A stretch of 34,806 nt of DNA from Sphingomonadales bacterium (GCA_011088215.1 JAALKD010000037.1:1-34806), one strand, 5' to 3'. Shown: positions 17,483-25,533, counted from the first letter of the stretch. Made by a program: numbers and translations. The notes: a model not told the origin generated them from the sequence alone.

Positions 17483-18331
17483 GTGTCATCAATGATGGAC
17501 GCAGAGAAAAATACTGTTTTTTGCCGCGATATGGTGCAACAGGATGACCGCGAACGGTATGAGACGGTATTGTTTGCACCGCGCGCGCAGCAAGCTCGGC
17601 TGTGGGCGCTTTATGCCTTCAATCAGGAGATAGCTAAAACCCGGGAAAGCGTTTCGGAACCGACACTGGGTGAAATCAGGCTACAATGGTGGCGCGATGT
17701 TGTCGCAGAGTTGCGGGTGGGTACCATTCGCGATCATCCGGTTGTTGCTGCGTTGGCTGCGGCACAGCCGTCAGCGGCTGTATTTAATGTGCTTGAAGGC
17801 TTGATCGATGCCCGGGGCCGCGACTTGTATGATGACGGCCCGACTGACCAAGCTGCACTAGAGAATTACGCCGTATCGGTTGGCGGGGCTTTGTGCGAAG
17901 CGGCTCTGCGCCTGTGCCATTCGACCGAACCGCAGCCAGAAATGATAGACATTGTTCGGCGAGGCGGCGGCGCATGGGCTATGTTGGGGCTGGTGCGCGC
18001 TATACCTTTTCATTGGGCCAGTAACCGCAATTATGTGCCGGGTGATAAGGGTTTGGCATCGCTGGCAACCACCGATGCGGATAAAATGTTTGCGCTGGCA
18101 AAGGATTCCATTGATGACATGATTGGCTTTGCAGCCGCACAGTATGCATCTGTAAAGGCATCACCCGTGCGGTTGCCGTCTGACGTGCAGCACTTATTGT
18201 TGTTAAATGTTCAATTGGGCCTGCATATCAAGGCTCTAACGACGGCGGGTAACAATCCGTTCAAAACTCGGGAACCAAGTGCGCTGAGGCGTTTGGCAAA
18301 AATGATGACAGCTTCTGTTTTAGGCCGTTAA
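17483..18331 (+). CDS. Squalene/phytoene synthase-family protein, NDUFAF6-like
   Basis: 282 residues from GTG 17483, which follows TAGGGA; in-frame starts at 17423 and 17492 are possible but less supported. The stretch ALYAFNQEIAKTRESVSE then LGEIRLQWWRDVV closely parallels mitochondrial NDUFAF6 (FNVEVAQVKDSVS). LENYAVSVGGALCEAALRL and AWAMLGLVRAIPFH are typical of the fold. The first Asp-rich motif of true squalene or phytoene synthases (DDxxD in the helix after the arginine) is replaced by NQEIAK, so prenyl condensation is unlikely. A role in complex I assembly is inferred from the homology. It is divergent from the PuuD-like gene. Confidence 0.8.
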   Translation: MSSMMDAEKNTVFCRDMVQQDDRERYETVLFAPRAQQARLWALYAFNQEIAKTRESVSEPTLGEIRLQWWRDVVAELRVGTIRDHPVVAALAAAQPSAAVFNVLEGLIDARGRDLYDDGPTDQAALENYAVSVGGALCEAALRLCHSTEPQPEMIDIVRRGGGAWAMLGLVRAIPFHWASNRNYVPGDKGLASLATTDADKMFALAKDSIDDMIGFAAAQYASVKASPVRLPSDVQHLLLLNVQLGLHIKALTTAGNNPFKTREPSALRRLAKMMTASVLGR

Positions 18332-18377
18332 CAAATTGGCCCTACGCATCAAAACTCATCCTGAAATTTGAAGAAGT

Positions 18378-18441
18378 CAAAAAAAGGCCCACTGAGTTAC
18401 TTCTTACAGTATCTCGGCAGGCATTTTTCAGTAGGCTTTGT
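18378..18441 (-). terminator. Candidate terminator of the 60-residue gene
   Basis: On the - strand AAAGCCTACTGA and TCAGTGGGCC, separated by about 35 nt, can form an imperfect stem followed by seven T. The long loop makes this weaker than the other terminators here. Confidence 0.4.
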
Positions 18442-18442
18442 G

Positions 18443-18625
18443 TTAGGCTTGAACGTCTACACGTTCGCCGACACCAGGCCCAGTTGCAGAAGGTTCTATT
18501 TCCTTGCGCTCAACATTGCTGTCTTCAACTGACTTGCGTTCCTGTGCTGCAGATTCTAGCGAACCGGAACGGCCCGAAGCACCCGCAGATTCAGCACTGG
18601 TTGCTGTTGTACTTTGAATATCCAC
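18443..18625 (-). CDS. Small disordered protein of unknown function
   Basis: 60 residues starting at GTG 18623-18625, with GGAG 7 nt upstream. The composition is rich in Ser, Ala, Gly, Glu and Arg with no hydrophobic core, so it is predicted to be disordered. It has no membrane segment and no motif I recognise. It sits alone on the - strand with its own ribosome site, an upstream inverted repeat (18639-18660) and a candidate terminator, which argues that it is a real gene. Function unknown. Confidence 0.5.
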   Translation of the reverse strand: MDIQSTTATSAESAGASGRSGSLESAAQERKSVEDSNVERKEIEPSATGPGVGERVDVQA

Positions 18626-18638
18626 TTTTATTCTCCAA

Positions 18639-18660
18639 CGTCATGCGTTCACCCATGACG
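18639..18660. repeat. Inverted repeat in the leader of the small gene
   Basis: CGTCATG (18639-18645) and CATGACG (18654-18660) form a perfect 7-bp inverted repeat with an 8-nt spacer, a few bases upstream of the GGAG of the 60-residue gene. It could be an operator or an mRNA hairpin affecting translation. Confidence 0.45.
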
Positions 18661-18793
18661 CACGATCTCTCTCATCGATTGCTAATATACCCCAGAACGG
18701 GTTAACTTTCTATTGAATACGGCTTTTTCCCTTGTTTTACTGGGGTTTCCGGCAATATTTGCCTAGTAGAGGCCAATTATTTGGCGTTTTTTT

Positions 18794-19672
18794 ATGATAA
18801 AATTATCTAAAATTTTAACGATCCGAATCAAAATTCTCACTGTTTCGCTGCTTTTGACGGGTTGTGCGGCGTCGGGGGACAAGCGGGCAACGGATGATGT
18901 CGGACCCGTTACCGCCTATGCACGCAATACGCTTGCGCAGGAAAACCCGCAGGGGTTGGTGCGAATTGGTGAAGGGTTTGAGCGCGCTAGAGATTTCGCT
19001 GGTGCTCGAAAACTGTATGCGCAGGCTATGGCAGTAGCACCCGAACTGATTGATGCAAAGATTGCTTATGCTCGGGTTAGTAGCGCTTTGGGACAGAATG
19101 ACGCTGCGACTGCAGTGTTAGTATTGTTGTTGCGCGATAGCCCCGACAATAGGGCGGCAAAAACAACGCTCGCGCAGGTTTACACTGCTGCGCGGCGCTA
19201 CGGAGCTGCATTGGAATTGCTTGACGGCTTGCCACAGCCAACCGGTAGAGAGCTTATGCTCATCGGTCAGCTTCTTCACGTAACTGGGGCAGGCGTCGAA
19301 GGGCAAGTGCGATTGACCGAGGCACTGGATAAGTCACCTGACGATTCTGCGGTCCTGGAAGCGGCGGCGCTGTCTTTTGCTTTGAACAGCGATTACCCCG
19401 CAGCTGTGGCATTGTTGCGGCGCGTTATGGATCAGCGTTCCGCCAGCGGTGCCGCTCAAAAAAGCCTGGCATTGGTTTATGCGCTTTCGGGTCAACGACA
19501 AGCAGCGCTTCGATTGGCTCGTGGTATTATGTCGGTGAATGAGGTTCAGCGTTTGGAGGCTTTTTACCGTTTCCTGCCCAAATTTTCCAAGCGGGAGCAA
19601 GCTGCAGCTCTGTTTTTCAATCGTGTGCCCACCGACACGGTGAAAAGATTATCCGGTGATGCGACGAATTGA
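18794..19672 (+). CDS. TPR-repeat lipoprotein (TadD-like)
   Basis: 292 residues. A signal sequence ends in the lipobox LLTGC, so Cys24 should be lipidated and the protein anchored in the envelope. Helical tetratricopeptide repeats cover about 55-250, for example DFAGARKLYAQAMAVAPELI, QNDAATAVLVLLLRDSPDN and DYPAAVALLRRVM. TPR proteins are scaffolds; the arrangement recalls TadD pilus-assembly lipoproteins, but no tad genes adjoin it. The ATG lacks a ribosome site and directly follows a short hairpin (GCCAA with TTGGC) and T-run at about 18773-18793, so the start or the upstream leader is uncertain. Confidence 0.8.
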   Translation: MIKLSKILTIRIKILTVSLLLTGCAASGDKRATDDVGPVTAYARNTLAQENPQGLVRIGEGFERARDFAGARKLYAQAMAVAPELIDAKIAYARVSSALGQNDAATAVLVLLLRDSPDNRAAKTTLAQVYTAARRYGAALELLDGLPQPTGRELMLIGQLLHVTGAGVEGQVRLTEALDKSPDDSAVLEAAALSFALNSDYPAAVALLRRVMDQRSASGAAQKSLALVYALSGQRQAALRLARGIMSVNEVQRLEAFYRFLPKFSKREQAAALFFNRVPTDTVKRLSGDATN

Positions 19673-19769
19673 CTCTTGAACCAGCAGCACGCTCAGTTTA
19701 AGCAGACCACAGCCTTTAGCGCCGGTTTTGGTATTATATGGAATTCAAATTTTGAAAAACTGCACCAAC

Positions 19770-20063
19770 ATGGACGACCTTCGCGCCGAGATTGATCGGG
19801 TGGACCGTTTGATTGTGCCGATGCTGCTGGAGCGTATTCAATTGATAGCGCAGGCTGGGCATATTAAAACTGACCGCGATACAGTGCGCGATGATTGGCG
19901 CATTGAAGATGTAGTTGCCAAAGTAAAGGCAGAAGCGTCAAAGCATGGCGGCGACATAGACTATATTGAAACTGTTTATCGCTATCTAATCGAATATAGC
20001 ATCAATCATGAATTTGATGTGTGGGATGCGGTGTACGGGCTCGAAGCCAAGCGCAAAGCCTAA
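19770..20063 (+). CDS. AroQ-type chorismate mutase (PchB-like)
   Basis: 97 residues from ATG 19770, which aligns with the family start; an in-frame TTG at 19728 is unlikely. It is all-helical with the AroQ pattern: LRAEIDRVDRLIVPMLLERI, then HIK, then the DDWRIEDVV block with the active-site Arg and Glu, and a last helix IETVYRYLIEYSINHEF. It converts chorismate to prephenate for Phe and Tyr, or acts as a related pyruvate lyase as in PchB. It lies alone with no aromatic pathway genes nearby and has no clear ribosome site. Confidence 0.85.
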   Translation: MDDLRAEIDRVDRLIVPMLLERIQLIAQAGHIKTDRDTVRDDWRIEDVVAKVKAEASKHGGDIDYIETVYRYLIEYSINHEFDVWDAVYGLEAKRKA

Positions 20064-20083
20064 TTTTTCCACGAGCAGTTTTT

Positions 20084-20410
20084 TTATTTTGAACAGTTCA
20101 GGCATAAAGCTACTGTTGGATCCAGCTCAAGCCGCTTTAGTGCAATTTCGTCCCCGCACTTAATACAATAGCCAAATTCTTTTTCCTGCAACCGTTCAAG
20201 CGCAGCTTCAATGGCCAATAGCTTGTTATGGCGCCTGGCGGCGATGGCGTTGTTCATTGCTTGCCCCTGCAGGGCATCCATACGGGACAGTCGTCCAACC
20301 CGGGACTGATCCAGTTCAACCGCATCCCGTCCTCCAGAGGCTGACGAATTTAATGTTTCAAGCTCTTGCTTGAGATCTTGCAGTAATTCTTCCCAACGTG
20401 CCTGTGTCAT
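20084..20410 (-). CDS. DksA/TraR-family C4 zinc-finger protein
   Basis: 108 residues from ATG 20408-20410; the GTG two codons earlier is less likely. A coiled-coil N-terminal half (about 5-75) is followed by a C4 zinc finger: CIKC, 17 residues, CLNC. It is shorter than DksA (about 150) and resembles the compact TraR-like members that bind the RNA polymerase secondary channel. The acidic coiled-coil tip of DksA (DxxDxA) is not evident, so ppGpp synergy is uncertain. An inverted repeat overlaps its start codon (20408-20433). Confidence 0.88.
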   Translation of the reverse strand: MTQARWEELLQDLKQELETLNSSASGGRDAVELDQSRVGRLSRMDALQGQAMNNAIAARRHNKLLAIEAALERLQEKEFGYCIKCGDEIALKRLELDPTVALCLNCSK

Positions 20411-20433
20411 GCCCACAGTGTGTCATGGGCATG
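20408..20433. promoter_or_regulatory. Inverted repeat over the zinc-finger gene start
   Basis: CATGCCCA (20408-20415) and TGGGCATG (20426-20433) form a perfect 8-bp inverted repeat around a 10-nt spacer, including the ATG of the - gene. TGTGTCATG also occurs twice here as a direct repeat. It could hide the start in a hairpin or be an operator. No standard ribosome site is visible. Confidence 0.35.
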
Positions 20434-20479
20434 CAGGCAATAGCAAACTATTCCCGGTTAGGTATTTTTCGTATCGGCG

Positions 20480-21562
20480 TTATTCGGCAGCCGAACGCCC
20501 GGCGGCAATCGCTGCGTCTACATGGTCTCGGCGGGCATCATGCTCTTCCGCTACCTCGTTATCGTGTTCTTGCATGGCGTCAATATCGACATTGGCAAAA
20601 CCAAGAACACCCATGTCGCGGTATGCACCCTGAATATTTTCACCCCAAAGGCCAATATCTTTGACCACAGGAACGATGCGGCTAAACAGATTAGTGCGAA
20701 ACATTTTCATGCTTTCACTGTTTTCCAGATGGGTTAGGCATTCTTGTATTGGATAACCCAGGTTTTCCCACATTTCGACATTGGAGAAACGGTCACGCAT
20801 TAAATAACAGGCCTCAATGAGGAATTCCTCGCGTTCGTTACGTTCTTGCTGGGTAAGTTGCGGGTAATATTCCCTGAGGGCCAGTCGTCCAAAGGCCACA
20901 TGCCGTGCCTCATCTTGCATAACGTAAGCATTAACTGCTGCCGCTAGCGGATCACCAGCGTGATCTCGGATGTTGGCGAAAGCCGCCAATGCCAACCCTT
21001 CGATAACAACCTGCATACCCAAATAGGTCATATCCCATCGGCTGTCGCGTAGCACCTGATCCAAAAGTGTTTTCAGTGGGCCTGTTATGGGGTAGGCAAC
21101 GCCGATTTTTTCGACGAACTTCTTGTAGGTTTCCACGTGGCGCGCTTCGTCCATAACCTGGGTGGAGGCATAGAATTTAGCTTCCATGTCGGGCACATTT
21201 TGCACAATCTTGGCCGAACAAATCAGCGCGCCTTGTTCGCCGTGCAGAAACTGGGAATTGCTCCATGCTGCTTGGTGACGGCGCGCTTCGCCTTGTTCCT
21301 TGGCGGACATTTTCATGAAAAAGTCCGCGCCGTACAAAGGAAAAAGCTCCATGGGAACACCAAGCGGATCGTCTGGGTCCAGTTCCTGGGTCCAGTCAAT
21401 GCGACTGTCAGTGTCCCATTGCATGGATTTTCCTTTGTTATAAAGGCTGAGCAGGTCGTCGCGGTCATCGCCGTAATTCCAGTTGAACAAGGTGTCAAAG
21501 TCTTGTGGGATTTCCCATGCTGAAGACTCTAGCGCCGTTGAATAAATTGGATCGATGGCCAT
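20480..21562 (-). CDS. R2-like ferritin-superfamily diiron protein
   Basis: 360 residues. The six expected diiron ligands are in place: Glu109 (LHGEQGALI), Glu139 and His142 (MDEARHVETY), Glu188 (VVIEGLALAAF), Glu218 and His221 (MQDEARHVAFG). This is the arrangement of ribonucleotide-reductase R2-like proteins and related diiron oxidases and N-oxygenases. The radical-forming Tyr and the C-terminal tail of true R2 are not evident, and no nrdA is nearby, so an oxygenase or oxidase role is more likely. The start ATG 21560-21562 follows GGGAGAG. The last 40 residues are charged (EEHDARRDHVD). Substrate unknown. Confidence 0.85.
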   Translation of the reverse strand: MAIDPIYSTALESSAWEIPQDFDTLFNWNYGDDRDDLLSLYNKGKSMQWDTDSRIDWTQELDPDDPLGVPMELFPLYGADFFMKMSAKEQGEARRHQAAWSNSQFLHGEQGALICSAKIVQNVPDMEAKFYASTQVMDEARHVETYKKFVEKIGVAYPITGPLKTLLDQVLRDSRWDMTYLGMQVVIEGLALAAFANIRDHAGDPLAAAVNAYVMQDEARHVAFGRLALREYYPQLTQQERNEREEFLIEACYLMRDRFSNVEMWENLGYPIQECLTHLENSESMKMFRTNLFSRIVPVVKDIGLWGENIQGAYRDMGVLGFANVDIDAMQEHDNEVAEEHDARRDHVDAAIAAGRSAAE

Positions 21563-21676
21563 TACGCTCTCCCAAAAACGAACCAGCGGACCACGAGCGG
21601 TGATGCTGATATTTAATGGAGGGCATTATTACGTAAATGATAAAAATGTCAATAATTGTGGTTCAAATGTGTACGC

Positions 21677-21738
21677 AAAAAAAACAGCCACCCGAAAGTG
21701 GCTGTAAAGTTTGGGAAGGGCAGGCAAGTGGCCTGCCC
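21677..21738 (-). terminator. Tandem hairpin terminator after amtB
   Basis: On the - strand, an 8-bp perfect stem (GGGCAGGC with GCCTGCCC, 21718-21738) is followed by a second (ACAGCCAC with GTGGCTGT, 21684-21705) and a run of eight T. The second is a textbook terminator and the first may reinforce it. Confidence 0.85.
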
Positions 21739-21755
21739 ACGATAGATTCTGTTGT

Positions 21756-23087
21756 TTAGAATTTCTGAGAGCCTTTGCCGAATTCCGGGTAGGCTTCCAT
21801 GCCCAGTTCAGCGATATCGGCACCGCGCGCTTCGTCTTCTGGGTGAAGGCGAATGCCAATTGTAAGCTTGAGCGCATACCAAACGACAGCACTGGAAGTG
21901 CATACAAATGCCCCAATTGCAACTACGCCGGTTATCTGTGGCAGAAGCGATACGTCTGCGTTGGTAATGGGAACCGCCAGGGTGCCCCATATGCCGCACA
22001 CCAGGTGAACCGAGATGGCGCCGACAACATCATCGATCTTGAGCTTGTCGAAGAACGGCACCGCGAAGACAACCAGTACACCGCCTACGGCACCGATCAG
22101 TGTTGCTGAAATGGGCAGGGGTGTGAGCGGTTCAGCTGTAATAGAGACAAGTCCCGCCAGCGCGCCGTTAAGTACCATAGACAGGTCAACTTTGCCGTAT
22201 ACCAGTTGTGTTGTAATGAAAGCAGCAACCGCGCCGCCTGCAGCAGCCATGTTGGTATTAACGAAAATATTAGAGACTGAAACGGCGTCGCTGATAGTGC
22301 CCAGCGCCAGCTGTGACGCACCGTTAAAACCAAACCAACCGAGCCAGAGGATGAAGGTGCCAAGTGTTGCCAGCGGCATACTTGAACCCGGCATTGGCCG
22401 TATGGTTCCGTTTACATAGCGTCCGGCACGCGGCCCCAAAATCAGGGCACCAACAAGTGCCGCCCAGCCGCCGGTAGAGTGAACCAGGGTTGAACCAGCA
22501 AAATCCGAAAAGCCCATTTGGTCAAGCCATCCGGCACCCCATTCCCATGATCCTTGAATAGGGTAGATAACGCCCGCCAGAACAACGGTGAATAGCAGGA
22601 AAGGCACCAACTTGATGCGTTCGGCGACAGTGCCCGAGACGATGGAGGCAGTGGTTGCAACAAAAACCATCTGGAAGAAAAAGTCAGACCCTGATGCGTA
22701 AGCTGTTGCATCGGAACCAGTTGTAGACGACGCGATCAATTCGGCGTCGGCCGGCGACCACAGTGAAAAGAAGGTTCCGAAATAGCTACCAACGTCGGCA
22801 TACATGACGTTGTAACCCATTAGCATCCACATAATGCAGGCGACGGCGTAAAGCGATATGTTCTTCAGGCAAATGTCGGCGACATTTTTGGAGCGCACAA
22901 GCCCAGCCTCCAGCATGGCAAAGCCCGCCGCCATCCACATGACCAGAAAACCGCCGATCAGAAACAGTAGTGTGTTGAAGATAACCGAAGAATCGGTTTC
23001 AGGTGTTCCCGCTAGAGCAGGCGATGAGATCACAAGCGCACCTGTGCCTACCTGCACGCCTTTTTTTATAAGAAATTTGTTTAACAT
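21756..23087 (-). CDS. amtB: Ammonium transporter
   Basis: 443 residues with an N-terminal signal-like segment and 11 membrane helices. Conserved features are GFAMLEAGLVRSKN, the pore histidines in LVHSTGGWAALVGALILG and VHLVCGIWGT, and GWFGFNGASQLAL. It forms the trimeric ammonium channel in the inner membrane that PII proteins gate. It lies 26 nt downstream of glnK on the same strand, the classic glnK-amtB operon. The ATG at 23085-23087 has AAAGG about 10 nt upstream. Confidence 0.96.
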   Translation of the reverse strand: MLNKFLIKKGVQVGTGALVISSPALAGTPETDSSVIFNTLLFLIGGFLVMWMAAGFAMLEAGLVRSKNVADICLKNISLYAVACIMWMLMGYNVMYADVGSYFGTFFSLWSPADAELIASSTTGSDATAYASGSDFFFQMVFVATTASIVSGTVAERIKLVPFLLFTVVLAGVIYPIQGSWEWGAGWLDQMGFSDFAGSTLVHSTGGWAALVGALILGPRAGRYVNGTIRPMPGSSMPLATLGTFILWLGWFGFNGASQLALGTISDAVSVSNIFVNTNMAAAGGAVAAFITTQLVYGKVDLSMVLNGALAGLVSITAEPLTPLPISATLIGAVGGVLVVFAVPFFDKLKIDDVVGAISVHLVCGIWGTLAVPITNADVSLLPQITGVVAIGAFVCTSSAVVWYALKLTIGIRLHPEDEARGADIAELGMEAYPEFGKGSQKF

Positions 23088-23113
23088 TGGTGGTTAACCT
23101 TTTGTAATAATGA

Positions 23114-23452
23114 TCAAAGTGCGCTGGCGTCAGTTTCACCTGTGCGAATACGAATAACTTGGTTGAGATCGAGTACGAAAATTTTTCCGTCGCCGATTTG
23201 CCCGGTTTGCGCGGTGCTTTGCAGAGCTTCGATTGCCTGATCTGCAAGGCCATCGTCGGTGGCGATTTCTAATTTGACTTTGGGCAGAAAGTGCACTTCA
23301 TATTCCGCGCCCCGGTAAATTTCTTTTTGGCCGCGTTGACGTCCATATCCTTGGACTTCGGACACCGTCATGCCGGTCACGCCGATTTCGGCGAGGGCAT
23401 CTCTGACGGGGTCGAGACGGTGGGGTTTAATGATTGCAACGATGTATTTCAT
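23114..23452 (-). CDS. glnK: Nitrogen regulatory protein P-II (GlnK)
   Basis: 112 residues, exactly the PII length. The T-loop carries Tyr51 (EIYRGAEY), the uridylylation site, and the ATP-binding C-terminal block (GQIGDGKIFVLDLNQVIRIRTGE) is complete. PII senses ATP, ADP and 2-oxoglutarate and blocks AmtB when nitrogen is plentiful. Its place before amtB and behind a sigma-54-type promoter supports glnK over glnB. Confidence 0.95.
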   Translation of the reverse strand: MKYIVAIIKPHRLDPVRDALAEIGVTGMTVSEVQGYGRQRGQKEIYRGAEYEVHFLPKVKLEIATDDGLADQAIEALQSTAQTGQIGDGKIFVLDLNQVIRIRTGETDASAL

Positions 23453-23520
23453 GGCCGCTCCCTGACATAAGCGTGGTTAAAATTCGTCGCGCACAAACTG
23501 TGCGCTATCGATGGGACAAC

Positions 23521-23536
23521 AGCAGGGAACATGCCA
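23521..23536 (-). promoter_or_regulatory. Sigma-54 promoter of glnK-amtB
   Basis: On the - strand TGGCATGTTCCCTGCT fits the -24/-12 pattern (GG, 10 nt, GC), with the -24 end at 23536, leaving a leader of about 60 nt before glnK. Upstream in the same stretch (23537-23640) are a TGCAA-AA-TTGCA palindrome (23592-23603), a possible activator site, and a TGCCTA/TAGGCA hairpin (23618-23634). The stretch contains no gene. Confidence 0.7.
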
Positions 23537-23755
23537 GAAAATTTATTTGTTTAATTACAATTGTTTAAGTGGTTTTTAGTATAATTTTTAATGCAAAATT
23601 GCACAAATAATGGATAATGCCTATTTTTTAGGCAATTAAGCTTCGTGACATCGATACAAAAGATAAAATCGCGCGCAGATACAGCCGTCGATTGGTATAT
23701 TGAACAGGGTGCTGTGCACCTATACTGGGTGAAGTGTCTTCTGAGGGGGATCGAT

Positions 23756-24341
23756 GTGAAAATTTATGGAGACTTGATTTCGGGCAATTGCTTGAAAGTT
23801 AAATATGTCGCTGACTACTTAGGCCATGAATATCAGTGGGTAACCGTTGATGTTGTGGAAGGTGGCGCACGCACGTCGGAGATGCTGGCAAAGAACCCGG
23901 CGGGGCAAGTCCCGTTTATTGAGTTACACGACGGCAGGATTTTTGGCGCAGTCTAACGCGATTATGCGCTATCTGGCGGCAGGTTCAGCATTGATGCCTA
24001 CGGACACGTTTGATCAGGCGAAGATGGATCAATGGTTGTTTTGGGAGCAATATAGCCATGAAGCCGCCATTGCAGTGGCGCGTTTTCGCGTTTTGTATCT
24101 GGGGCAGGCGGTCGAAGACCTTGATCCTGCGTTGGTGACCAAGGGGAATGCAGCGCTTGAAATAATGGAAAACCATTTGGCCGAAAATACATGGTTTGTC
24201 GGCAACAACGTCACGCTGGCCGACGTTGCGTTGTACGCTTATACGCAGTTCGCCGATGAGGGTGGCTTCACTCTTGATGAATGCGAAAAAGTTCGAGAGT
24301 GGCTTGTTCGTGTAAAATACAAGTTGAGCACTTTATGTTAG
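23756..24341 (+). pseudogene. Glutathione S-transferase, frameshifted and with a damaged C-terminus
   Basis: The gene starts at GTG 23756, five bases after GAGGGGGA. The N-terminal thioredoxin-like domain (KIYGDLISGNCLKVKYVADY to AGQVPFIELHDGRI) breaks at a T-run at 23939-23943, and the expected LAQSNAIMRYL continues in the +1-shifted frame. One T too many (five instead of four) explains the break. The helical C-terminal domain (NTWFVGNNVTLADVALYAY) is complete until WLVRV, after which the usual proline-containing end is replaced by KYKLSTLC and a stop. If the frame were intact the product would be about 195 residues. Slippage at the T-run cannot be excluded. Confidence 0.8.
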
Positions 24342-24426
24342 AATTTTCTCATAGCCTGAAAGAAGGGTGTTGTAGTTTTAGTTGTAAGCTGAAAATTGGA
24401 AATTCTGAATATTATGGGCTTGTGTA

Positions 24427-25104
24427 GTGGTGCATAACCAAAAACCAAAAGCCTTTATTGCTTGGAGTTCAGGCAAGGACAGTGCTTATGCATTTTATCT
24501 CGCTCAACAGTCGGGTGAATTTGAGATTGTCGGTGCCCTGACGACCATAACGTCAGAGTTTAACCGTGTTTCAATGCATGGTGTTCGAGAAGAACTGCTC
24601 GATAAACAAATGGAACAACTTGGCCTTCCAATAACAAAAGTACGTATTCCGTCGCCGTGTCCAAATACGGTTTATGAATCGAAAATGGGCGCAGCGATTG
24701 AGGCTCTATTGGCTAAAGGAGTAAGTCACGTCATTTTTGGCGATTTGTTTCTGGCTGATATCAGGGCGTATAGAGAAACACAAATGTCAAAAGTTGGGCT
24801 TACCTGTGTTTTCCCTTTGTGGCTTAAAGACCCAAAAAGACTGGCTGATGAGATGATTGCTTCAGGGCTTGTCTCAATCATCACATGTGTAGATTCCAAG
24901 GCATTGGCGCCTGAATTTGCAGGCCGAACATTTGCACCGGGCTTGCTTCAGGAACTACCTGAGGGTGTTGACCCATGTGGTGAAAACGGTGAGTTCCACA
25001 CTTTTGTTGTTGCTGGGCCAATGTTTCGAACACCAATCCCCGTTGTTGTGGGAGAAGTGGTGGATAGAGATGGTTTAGTATTTGCTGATGTTATGCTTGC
25101 GTGA
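24427..25104 (+). CDS. ATP-pyrophosphatase, diphthine-ammonia-ligase-like (DUF71/COG2102)
   Basis: 225 residues. The PP-loop WSSGKDSAYAFYLA (13-26) binds ATP, and VSMHGVREELLDKQ, VIFGDLFLADIRAYRE and the C-terminal GENGEFHTFV are diagnostic of the bacterial COG2102 family. The archaeal and eukaryotic relative Dph6 amidates diphthine on EF-2, which bacteria lack, so the bacterial role is unknown. The gene and its flanks are visibly richer in A+T than gyrA or argC, and it starts right behind the damaged GST end, so it may have been acquired. The start (GTG 24427 or 24430) lacks a ribosome site. Confidence 0.88.
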   Translation: MVHNQKPKAFIAWSSGKDSAYAFYLAQQSGEFEIVGALTTITSEFNRVSMHGVREELLDKQMEQLGLPITKVRIPSPCPNTVYESKMGAAIEALLAKGVSHVIFGDLFLADIRAYRETQMSKVGLTCVFPLWLKDPKRLADEMIASGLVSIITCVDSKALAPEFAGRTFAPGLLQELPEGVDPCGENGEFHTFVVAGPMFRTPIPVVVGEVVDRDGLVFADVMLA

Positions 25105-25116
25105 ATAGAGAAAGCC

Positions 25117-25533
25117 CTACAGGCGGTGTGGGTTCCCCTCAAGCGCCGACAATTCTTCTAGGGCCTGCATGGCATCGTCGGCCCGGTCTGCCGGTATAAA
25201 CAGGTGGTCATGGTGGAAAGCTGCCACCGGGTTAACGCCCATGCCGATACTGGTAAGTTTGGTGGCGATCGCTGCGATAAAACCCACGGCCTCCAGCGAA
25301 GAATGGATATTCAGTGAAATCATGCGTGATGGAAATTCGTGATCAATGCCATGAGTAAATGCCGCCTCCTGCAGTAAAATTAGCGTTTTGCCTTCCGATT
25401 CCTCAAATGTCATGCGCGGCGCTAGTCCCGAGCAGTCAAATGCGGGGTCAACGGTTGCGAAGACATATATGCCAGGATGCAGAACCGGCTGCATGGACTG
25501 TAACAATGTTCCGAGATTTGTTTCACCTGACAA
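25117..25533 (-). CDS. ACT-domain protein (DUF2241-like)
   Basis: 138 residues from TTG 25531-25533, chosen for the GGAG 7 nt upstream and because family members begin just before the SGETNLGTLLQSM motif; an ATG at 25584 would add 17 residues but has no ribosome site. HPGIYVFATVD, then ISLNIHSSLEAVGFIAAIATKL and GVNPVAAFHHDHLFIPADRA, match a family of paired ACT domains that bind small ligands, usually amino acids. Function unknown. It converges with the ATP-pyrophosphatase gene 12 nt away. Confidence 0.78.
   Translation of the reverse strand: MSGETNLGTLLQSMQPVLHPGIYVFATVDPAFDCSGLAPRMTFEESEGKTLILLQEAAFTHGIDHEFPSRMISLNIHSSLEAVGFIAAIATKLTSIGMGVNPVAAFHHDHLFIPADRADDAMQALEELSALEGNPHRL

Noticed and set aside
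18773..18793. Terminator directly before the TPR lipoprotein ATG
   Set aside because: The stem is only 5 bp and no + strand gene lies directly upstream, so it is kept only as a remark on the start.
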